The notes under the pieces: model-generated
What the model saw: the letters and a program-made list of their open reading frames with translations, nothing else
Databases searched by the model: none
Told to the model about the DNA's origin: nothing
From: Cladosporium sp. IMV 00045
Taxonomy: Eukaryota > Ascomycota > Dothideomycetes > Cladosporiales > Cladosporiaceae
Assembly: GCA_001931905.2 (NCBI GenBank)
Contig: MSJI02000897.1
Span: forward strand, 124,001 to 188,000
Length of the DNA stretch: 64,000 bases
Direction: 5' to 3'
Part shown: positions 56,114 through 64,000 of the stretch, piece after piece
How the letters are laid out: the number at the start of each line of letters is the position of its first letter
Numbering within the stretch: position 1 is the first letter of the stretch
Made by a program: the position numbers and the translations under genes

Positions 56114-58644
56114 ATGCCCCTGCTGTCAGTTATGCCCAGTGAGTATTCGCAAAGCATAGCCTAGTGAGTAGGCGCTGAACGCAGGACTAGACACCTATGC
56201 TGTGATCGAACCCACCGAACTGCCAGAAATTATCTCGCAGGGTGAGCCGTGGAAAATCTATGAAGAGCTTAGAGCTGAACATTGTCGACCTTGTGAGCAA
56301 AGATACAACGCTTTTGAGAGACGGAAAGGGTGCATCAAGCAAAGGTTCAGTAACCTGGAGAGAAGAAAGATCCGGAGCGCTGAACGGAGCGATGATTCTC
56401 AGCGGATGGATGAAGCTCGAAAGATGTTGCATGTGGACCAAGCCTCCGTCATTTCACCAGCAGGTTCACGTTGCAGAGCATGTGATGTTCTCTCGACCAT
56501 CTCCCGAGGCGTTCTTGAAGCATATGGCATTGTGTACTCGGCGAACATCTCGCTCGAATGGTTCGCTCACCGTTCCCAGTTGCTCGTGAAGGGCCCGAAT
56601 GAGAGCCAGGCCAGACTGTTCCAAATCTTCATACCAAGAGGTGAGACTGCCTGAGGTGAATATCAAGGTGGCATCATACTGAGATACAGCAGGAGGCGGT
56701 CTGCCTGTCCAAGGTTTTCGCCAGTGCGGGACTTTACACGGTGATACTTCGAGAAACGAATCCCTCGATCGTGCCAAAGTGTGGATCGATCATTGCGAAC
56801 GCCATCACGGCTGCGGCAGCCATCGCGACGATCGCAAATTGCCAGGTAGACTGCTCGATCTTACGCCAATTGAACGCAGCTCCAACGCCCCATCTGAGCA
56901 CACGAAAACGAGATCGTGGTGGCATCGGAGATCGTTCAAAAAAGGCCCGCGAGACTTGCTTTCTGATCCAGCGAGTACATCCCAGGGCATCAAGATCGTG
57001 AACTCGTTTCCCAGAGATGTCAAATGGGCCAGTCTTTCCCATTGCTGGGGAGAGACCCAGAATCCTATCATGTTGAACAGGAAGACCTATCAACAGTACC
57101 ATGACTTTATAGATACTGAAAGACTGCCCAAGTCGTTCCAAGACGCCATTCGCATCTCACGCTACCTTGGTCTAAGGTATCTTTGGATCGACTGTTTTTG
57201 TATCATACAAGGCAGTCCCGTTGACCTCGACGTGGAGGGAAGCAAGATGGCTGATGTATACCGTGACAGTTACGTTGTGATCGTCGCCGCAGCCTCGAAG
57301 GATTCACATGGTGGATGTCTAATCGAATCCGACCCAGACAAATTCCTCCGCATCACAATCGCGGATCAACAGAACCTCTACTTTGGGGTGCGACAATGCA
57401 AGTTTACAAAAAAACTTGAGAATTCGAACGACATCTACAACGATTTTCCAACGTACCAAAGAGCTTGGTGCTATCAAGAGCAAATCTTGGCACAGCGACT
57501 CCTCTATTGCAATCCTCAGGAACTCGCTTTTCAGTGCCGGTATAAGCGTACATGCGAATGTGGCACACCGACCATGGCACCTCATATCACTCTTTCTCAC
57601 GGTGGTTACGCTGCAGGGGAGCTTGTGTCAATGAGAGACGAAAGATTGATCGCGACACTGAACCAAATTCAGGGTATTCCATACAGTCTCGCGGACATCA
57701 ACAAATGCTGGGAGACGGCCGTCTCATTGTACTCGAGGCTGGGTTTGAAGCGTCCTAAAGACCGACTTGCCGCCCTGTCAGGTCTGGCGAAATCGTTCCA
57801 GACTCTGCCGGGCCAAGCGACGTCCGACAATACATATCTATCGGGACTATGGCGGAAGAGTATCAGAGCGAACCTTCTATGGCGAGTCCCGGACCCTTGG
57901 CATGAACAAAATGGGCGCCCTCGTACATTCAGAGCCCCTTCGTGGTCTTGGGCAAGCGTTGACACACCCAATGGCGTAGACTTCCAGCGACGCTCATGTT
58001 ATCAGAACTCCTGGCTCGATATGTCGGACTGGGAGGGTTTCCTAGTCGATGCCAACAGTGTCCCAGCCGCAACAGACACCACCGGAGCCGTCAAATCCGG
58101 ATTCCTGCGTTTCGAGACACATCTGCGAAGAGCTCATATACGCATGGTTTGTGGTTACTGCAAGAAAGGCATCAAGCATAACGCGAATGGCAAGCGGGTG
58201 CATCTGGAGACCGACAACTGGCAGCATCTGTGCACTTTTCGGGAAGAAAGTGTACAGACTTTTGGAGGTGACTTCAAATTCTTCAATGACTGCACGCTGA
58301 AGAACAGTCCCGGTGTTTACTGGAAAAGTGCAATCGGCCCTGCGAAGTTCAGCAAACGCTGCATGCTGGCAGAAATCTTTTTACTTCACGTGGCGGAGAG
58401 CGTGGCCCAAATGAATCGCGTTGATCACTTTTTGGCTTTGAAAAAAGCAAAAAGGCCGTGGTGGAGGGCAGCATGGCGATATCTTTGTTCGTTTGTGACG
58501 AGAAAACGCTGTCATCCAGAGTATCAAAGGATTGGCCTGGTGGTCATGGTTCACAGAAAGTCTGAAACCAGAAAAAGATGGTTTGACGTCGTTTGGAAGA
58601 CGGCATTAACATCAAAAGACAAGATTTTGATTGACTTGGTGTGA
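56114..58644 (+). CDS. HET-domain protein (heterokaryon incompatibility), 811 aa
   Basis: Three exons, 56114-56138, 56185-56640 and 56690-58644 (introns 46 and 49 nt), sum to 2436 nt. The N-terminal ~200 residues carry the usual HET leader with CRACDVLSTI, ARLFQIFIPRG and VWIDHCERHHGC. The HET domain (about residues 245-400) has all three blocks: VKWASLSHCWGE, LPKSFQDAIRISRYLGLRYL followed by WIDCFCIIQGS, and AWCYQEQILAQRLLYC. A C-terminal region with RAPSWSWASVDTPNGVDF follows. HET proteins trigger programmed cell death when incompatible hyphae fuse. Intact here, unlike its neighbours. The 5' mini-exon is the least certain part. Confidence 0.88.
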
Positions 58645-59313
58645 TCATAGAGAGCTATGGGGCGATTCAATGTGCGGCTTGTTGTATCACTTCTGATCCG
58701 AGAACGAAGTTTGCCAGAGCTTGTTATCAGCGCATCCCAGAGCTCGTGCTACGTGCAGTGGAACAGTTTCTGCTGGCTAATACAGACGCGACTATGGATA
58801 GCTTCAAGCATTCGGATAATGCTGCTATGTTACGATACTGAGCTTTCCCTAATAACACCGCAAATTCTCTCGAAACAATTTCGTGACACTCATGATTCAC
58901 CAGTGTCATTGCCGGGTTTTCCTGATCTTGTCACCTTCGCATGAGCTGCAAGGTCTTGTGGCATGCTGATGGTCATCGGCACTGGCTCAGACTGTTTCCT
59001 GGACAGTAGCGCCGTGAGCGCTAGCAGTTGTGGCGACCTATCACGGCATGTACAAGATTGAACCAAAGTGGTGACACCGGGGGACTGAGCTGAGTGTCGA
59101 CTTTGCTGACTGCAGCTTCTGGCAATCTACGGCTCGCCGCAAATGAGTGGTTGCCTTGATTCATATGCAGCCAATATGAGTTGCATGCAGCTGTAGCTTC
59201 AGCTTTGGTTATGTAGCGTCAGCTCCATCACAACCTCTGCTCATTTTCTTTGCCTTGGGTGCCAACGGTCAAACTACGTACCGAGCTACTTTGCTATAAC
59301 TCAATGCCTACTC
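58645..59313. other. Intergenic between HET and NACHT genes
   Basis: No gene supported. No in-frame ATG is present here that could start the NACHT gene. Confidence 0.45.
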
Positions 59314-61737
59314 GTGGATCCTTTGACAGCATTCAGCCTGGCAGGTACCGTCATCCAGTTCGTGGATTTCACTTCGAAGCTCATCTCGACTACCCGACAG
59401 ATAGCTGCGGAAGGTGCCAGATCCGACTACCTCGATATCAAGAAGCAGACTCTGGGATTCAAGTGCTTCTCGGAGGATCTGCAACCGAGGATTGCGATCG
59501 ACCCAGTCAAAGCATCTCAAGGTGACCACGACCTTTGGGAGCTATGTCGACAAGGGCAAGAGATTGCGGAGCGCATGCTGAAAGTGCTTCAAGGCTGCCA
59601 TTCGGACCAGGCTAGCGGCAAAGTCTCACTCGACATTTTTGTGCGAGCTGTGAAGAGTAAATGGCATCATGCTGGACTTCAAGAGCTTCAAGCCAAACTT
59701 GATCAGATTAGCTTGAGGGCGCAGCCCTTCATCGTGAGAAGCAATCACATTGAGCTGATCCAGAAGCTCTCTAAGCTTGAAGCATTTCTTCAGGAGCTCG
59801 GAGCAGATCGTTCCGCCAACCTGAGAGGTTTGCAAGAAGCACTTGAGGAACTCCGACACGCCAAGAATGACACCTCCGACCATTCGAGAGTCATTCGGAG
59901 GTTGACGACAGGCAGTGGTCTTGCTCACAAAGGACATGACTACATGGTAGAGGCCGGCGTTCTCGAACAACTGAGATTCAAAGACATTGACCGCCGATTG
60001 CAGCAACTTGAGCAAAGACCTGCTCACAGGAAGTCATATCTCTGGATGCACGAAAGTGATCAGCAGAACTCAATAAAAGGTCGAGCACCATCAAACTTTC
60101 ATCCTTGGCTCATGTCGGACTTCAAGCTCTACTGGATTACAGGCAAGCCAGGAAGCGGAAAGAGCACCTTGATGAAGTTCCTCTACCAAGATCCGGAGAC
60201 CGTCAAAGCATTACAAATCTGGGCTGAGGGGAATGAGCTCCTGATCGGAGCGTACTTCTTCTGGGAGGTCGGTAAAATCCCTCTGCTTCGAACGAGAGAG
60301 GGCTTACTTCGCACACTGCTCTTCCAGATCTTGAGACAGCAACCCCATCTTATCAAGTCCATGTATCGTGACCTGTGGTCTGTGTACGGCATGAATGTTT
60401 CTCACATTCCAGGTGGAGAGCATGACTTCGATGGGCTCGAGGTGTCGACCAGCTACTCAGACCTTGTGTGAAGGATGCAAATTGCGTGCGAGTCGATTGC
60501 CGTGTCTGGAAGATACCTTTGCTTGTATGTTGATGGCCTCGATGAGTATGGTGGTGATTCGGATGATATACTGTGGCTCCTGAAGATCTTCACGGAAATT
60601 CGACATGTGAAGATCTGCGCGTCGAGTCGACCAGAGAACGCTTTCATCCAGGCTTGGGAAGAGACCGGAAAAAAATTGTACATGGAACACTTCAACGACG
60701 CCGACATCAGCGCTTATGTTCGCGACACCCTTGAGGCTGACCCCAATTACCAGGATATGGATGATCGAGGCATCGCGAGAATTGACTTGGCCCAAGAGAT
60801 TGTCTCGCATGCCAAGGGAGTGTTCTTGTGGGTACATCTGGTTCTTGTAGATCTCAAAGAGGGACTGAGAAACCGAGATACCCTCGATCAATTGTGGCGG
60901 AGACTTCATGATCTGCCCAAGGATCTTGAAGACTTTTTCCTGCACATATTGTTCAAGCGCATCCCTGAGTTTTACCGACAACGGTCAGCCGCCATGTTTC
61001 TCATATCGTTAGATGCCGTGGACCTGCTCCCTGTGATTGCCTGCTGGTACATCACTGAAGGCTCATCCGAGCTCGACAAAGATCGTGATGTCAGACAAGC
61101 CACGATGCTGAGCAATAACAGACGTCGCAAGGAAGTCCAAGCACGGCTGAACGTGGACTGCAAAGGCCTCCTCGAAGTACAACACCAATCGCTGCCCGCT
61201 AAACTTGAATCATTAGCAGGCAGTATCCTCTACAGCCAGAAGGTGAACTTCTTGCACCGGACCGTCCGAGAGTTCTTGTCAAAGCCAGAAGTGAGCCGTC
61301 AACTAAGCTTGTGGTTGCCAGCTTCAGTGGATACAGATGAGATGATATGCAAAGCATTGCTTGCACAGATCAGTACTTCCCCAACTACGGCAGAATTCTT
61401 CTCATCCGAAGGGCCGATCTCAGACCTGGTCGAAATGTTTGTGAGCCATCATGCAAAGTTACAAAAGAGGTCAAGACAGGCGACTGCAAAGCAGCTCCTT
61501 CAGCAACTCGCATCAGTGTTGCCATCACAGAGTGTCACCAACGGCAACACGCTGGCATCCAAAATGCAGGACAACTCAACGCCTGCGCCAAGTGACCTCG
61601 GTTCCTGCGTCGGAGTGCCTCAGACTAATGGATCCAGCTGCAGCAAGTCTCCAGACAAGTCTATCAAAAGTTCGGAGCCTAGAATTTGGTTCCACAAGGG
61701 ACTTAGCAAGATAGGCTTGCGGAACATGGGAGACTAG
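59314..61737 (+). pseudogene. Helo-like NACHT STAND receptor gene, start lost and in-frame TGA
   Basis: One uninterrupted frame of ~808 codons apart from a single TGA at 60469-60471. The N-terminus DPLTAFSLAGTVIQFVDF is the fungal STAND N-terminal (Helo-like) domain. The NACHT P-loop is ITGKPGSGKSTLMKFL (about residues 270-285). After the stop, the frame resumes with Walker B LCLYVDGLDEYGGD and sensor ICASSRPENAF, then VFLWVHLVLVDL. There are no WD, ANK or TPR repeats. Two lesions: the codon where the family has its first Met is GTG (59314), with no usable in-frame ATG upstream, and CGA-like to TGA separates the Walker A and B halves. As written no full NTPase can be made. Otherwise clean, so inactivation is recent. 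Confidence 0.85.
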
Positions 61738-62397
61738 ATTCCACGCATTAGCGCTGGCTTCGTACCCCTCATAGCCAATGTCAGTCCAATAATGATGACA
61801 CTCTACCGTCGGACTATCGTGGTCTACTAATGTAGATACCAGCTTCTCGCTGGCACGAATAGATGGTCACCATCCTTTATCATTTGTGTCACGCAAGGAC
61901 ATAGGTTTCAGGCTCTCCCTTCTCCAGCTCCGCCGCTTCCCCATGCATGATGCCAAGGACAAAGCATTCCCCAACAAGAATAATTGTTGGTGAAGTCACG
62001 CACGCTCAAGTTTCCAAAGCGGCAATCACGCAGAAGGACCAATGTAGATTGAACCGAGACCTGGTGGCTTTGCAAAGAGTTTCGTAGGGCGGCAATAGTG
62101 AGCATTGTCACAAGAGTTCCTGCCTTCACGTAATTGTATCGCCCATACAAGCAATGAGCTCTCACCGCAGACGACAACAGATCCCAAGAGATGGCGACCG
62201 AGTTGAGAAACAGGCTCGGCTTTTTGGAAGATAAAATGTCCCCAGCGTTCCAAATGCTGAAGCGGAATAGATGTTAGTTCAACTGCAAAGGTAATGCGCG
62301 GTATGACTTTGTTCAAACCTTTCAGACATAAAATCTTCGAGAAACTTGTTGACGCAATCCCACACATTTTGCTCGACGTCAGCTGATGACCATTTCC
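61738..62397. other. Intergenic with possible remains of the HET-like gene
   Basis: On the minus strand about 62270-62390 has a protein-like frame (KWSSADVEQNVWDCVNKFLE) that may be the displaced continuation of the truncated HET-like gene. Confidence 0.4.
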
Positions 62398-62970
62398 CTA
62401 CAGCAATTCGTATCGCTCGTGATAGAGAGCCAGGTCGGTACTGGTGATTTTAGGGCTTCCGTGGAGTACACTCGAACCGAGAGGGTGAATGACATGATCT
62501 TGGGAACTTTCTGTGTCGAACACTTGCGCTCGACAGAACATCTCGCCAAGCGTCGCAAGCTCGATCAAGAATAGTCTTGATGCCTCCGACAAATCTGCTG
62601 TACTGAATAACAGAGTCTCAGTAGCTGCCCGCAGTATTTCATGACTCCATGCAGCTGAGTAATCTTCATAGCCGATGCAGATCTCTTCGACCCAGAAAAG
62701 GGTGTGGCCTCGCGGATTCTTTCGCAAACTCAATAGACGCGTATACGATTTTTCGCGTATGACCAGATGGGCATTGTTACATATGATTTGCACAGTGCCG
62801 AATGTGACTAATTGTTCCGGCAAGGCCGCGAAAGGTGGTGCACTCTGTAAAGGAATAGAGATCAGCCGAATCTCCAGAGGGTCGTTCCGGTCGCCGCAGG
62901 GTATGATTTCAAGCAAGCGTATCTCCCCTGGATCGAGATCAAGATATTCGTAGGGTCTCGTGGCTTCCAT
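62398..62970 (-). pseudogene. Truncated, divergent HET-like gene
   Basis: The start is probably the ATG at 62970 (MEATRPYEYLDLDPGEIRLL); 190 codons to TAG at 62398. The opening YEYLDLDPGEIRLLEIIPCG and LEIRLISIPLQSAPPFAAL is the standard lead-in of HET proteins. The second block is degenerate, LFWVEEICIGYEDY where HET has LWVDAICINQxD. The frame stops soon after, and the adjacent frame carries further protein-like text. At under 200 aa it is far shorter than usual (500-800). A decayed or minimal HET gene on the opposite strand from the intact one. Confidence 0.55.
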
Positions 62971-63801
62971 ATCGCGCGTTGCGCGGCCAGCCGGGCCTCG
63001 CTCGTTTCGCAATTAGGGAAAAGTGCGTCTTTGTGAAGGCTGGAGACCGGAAGGCTGTGATCATGTCATAGCTGCCAGAGATTCTCGAGAGATTTCCAAA
63101 AGCTGAGCAAGAGTCGTCTCTATCTGCTGCCACCCCCATTGGAGCTCAAGCGGTCAGCCGCATATGGTGGCTTTGTCATGTGTCACCTATCTGATGTGTG
63201 CCCGTCCATGTGACAGCGAAAAGCCAGTGTACTTGGGGCACAGATGCAAATAGAGAGGGCCGTGAACGGCAGCATCTTGAAGTGCAGCTTACGCCTGTCC
63301 TCTCGTCTTACATGCATGCCCAACATGATTCCAGACAAAATTCAGACAAGCAAAACATGGTCGTTGTCCTTGAACTCCACGATCCTCCAGATTAATTGCA
63401 GATTGCAGTTTCAGAGTTCAGGTTTTGGCATGCTTGACAATCAACGTAGCTTTTCCCGATAACATTCATCAGCCTTGATTCGTAGCATTCGAAAACCAGA
63501 TTCCAGGTGTCAGAAGTCCAGACTCAGGAGTTTTGGTAACAGTGATAAGAGATTTGGGATTTGTGATGATGTCTTTGGTGTCGCAGCTAATGAACGGATC
63601 ATGTGTGTAGAGGAAGAATCAGAGTTGGCTCTCGCCACCAAATTTGCTGCGTGGAGAAAACTTCGCACTTCACCAGTAGAACTCGTTGCACACTCTCTCC
63701 AACAACTGTTATGGCATCCAAAAACAGCATACAACAGCGAAAACATTGCATCTTAATGCTAGAAAGAATTTCATTTGAAGAGACCCTTACAATTTTCAAA
63801 C
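62971..63801. other. Intergenic
   Basis: No gene supported. Confidence 0.45.
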
Positions 63802-64000
63802 ATGGGCCAATATGACCGCAAAAAGCAATCTCAGCCAAAACACGGAAAGCCCAGCGATAGCGGTGCATCCAAAGCCCCAGTACGACCAACTCGAAACTTG
63901 CCTGGATGGAAAGGTCCCAGCTACGTTCCCAAAAAGAAAACTACTGTGAAACCAACACCATCGGCAACACCAGAGTCGCCCAGCTTAAACCATGCTCTCC
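63802..64000 (+). CDS. 5' end of a gene, truncated by the window edge
   Basis: An ATG at 63802 (MGQYDRKKQSQPKHGKPSDS) opens a frame with no stop to the last base, 66 codons. The text is Lys/Pro/Ser-rich and basic (NLPGWKGPSYVPKKKT), like a disordered N-terminus. No domain is visible yet. Confidence 0.45.
   Translation, partial: MGQYDRKKQSQPKHGKPSDSGASKAPVRPTRNLPGWKGPSYVPKKKTTVKPTPSATPESPSLNHAL

Noticed and set aside
60469..60471. Reassigned TGA codon as an explanation for in-frame TGAs
   Set aside because: Intact genes here (SNARE, carbonic anhydrase, HET) end with TGA, so TGA is a normal stop.

Overview
The window reads as nuclear DNA of a filamentous ascomycete, most plausibly a Dothideomycete (the class is inferred from gene content, not proven). 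Genes are split by short introns of about 46-145 nt with GT...AG ends, and fungus-specific families are abundant: Zn2Cys6 regulators, CFEM, HET, Helo-like NACHT STAND proteins, a rhodopsin-like 7TM protein and cellobiose dehydrogenase. Exon models were built by hand from frame continuity and splice signals. For the spliced models that I read as intact, the exon lengths sum to a multiple of three.

Layout. 0-3 kb: the 3' part of glucosidase II alpha, whose last ~36 codons are frameshifted, convergent with a GNAT acetyltransferase. 3.7-7.2 kb: an intron-containing tRNA-Gly and two decayed genes. 7.3-16 kb: a 7TM protein, a frame-broken membrane protein, a peroxisomal acyl-CoA/coumarate-CoA ligase, an aldo-keto reductase and a small PSI-domain membrane protein. 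16-22.8 kb: a three-domain secreted cellobiose dehydrogenase, a broken 2OG-Fe(II) dioxygenase framed by a 34-bp repeat, and an ACT-domain protein. 24.6-34.8 kb: a small acidic protein, a Tlg1/syntaxin-6-like SNARE, a sulfatase next to a Zn2Cys6 regulator, an SRA-YDG protein with one frameshift, a Ca3427-like periplasmic-binding-fold protein and a secreted HNH nuclease. 35.6-40.5 kb: a Zn2Cys6 regulator divergent from an SDR, then a DyP-type peroxidase. 41.4-47.2 kb: a conserved small protein, the divergent housekeeping pair rrp15/srp54, and a flavin amine oxidase. 47.8-49.5 kb: a beta-carbonic anhydrase and a CFEM protein.

From about 50 kb to the right end the window changes character. Genes are sparse and self/non-self families accumulate: a membrane-anchored fucose lectin broken by an in-frame TGA, a small secreted cysteine-rich protein, a decayed second lectin copy, an intact 811-aa HET protein, a Helo-like NACHT STAND receptor that has lost its start codon and carries an in-frame TGA, and a truncated HET-like gene. 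I read this as an allorecognition/immune-type island in active birth-and-death turnover. It is the most interesting part of the window.

Two mutation types recur. Five in-frame nonsense codons (near 4131, 4500, 20854, 51053 and 60469) are each one C:G-to-T:A transition from a sense codon. Single-base frameshifts hit otherwise well preserved genes (near 2115, 9433, 9957 and 31480), often in short homopolymers, so base-calling error must be excluded for that second class. The window ends inside the start of another gene on the + strand.
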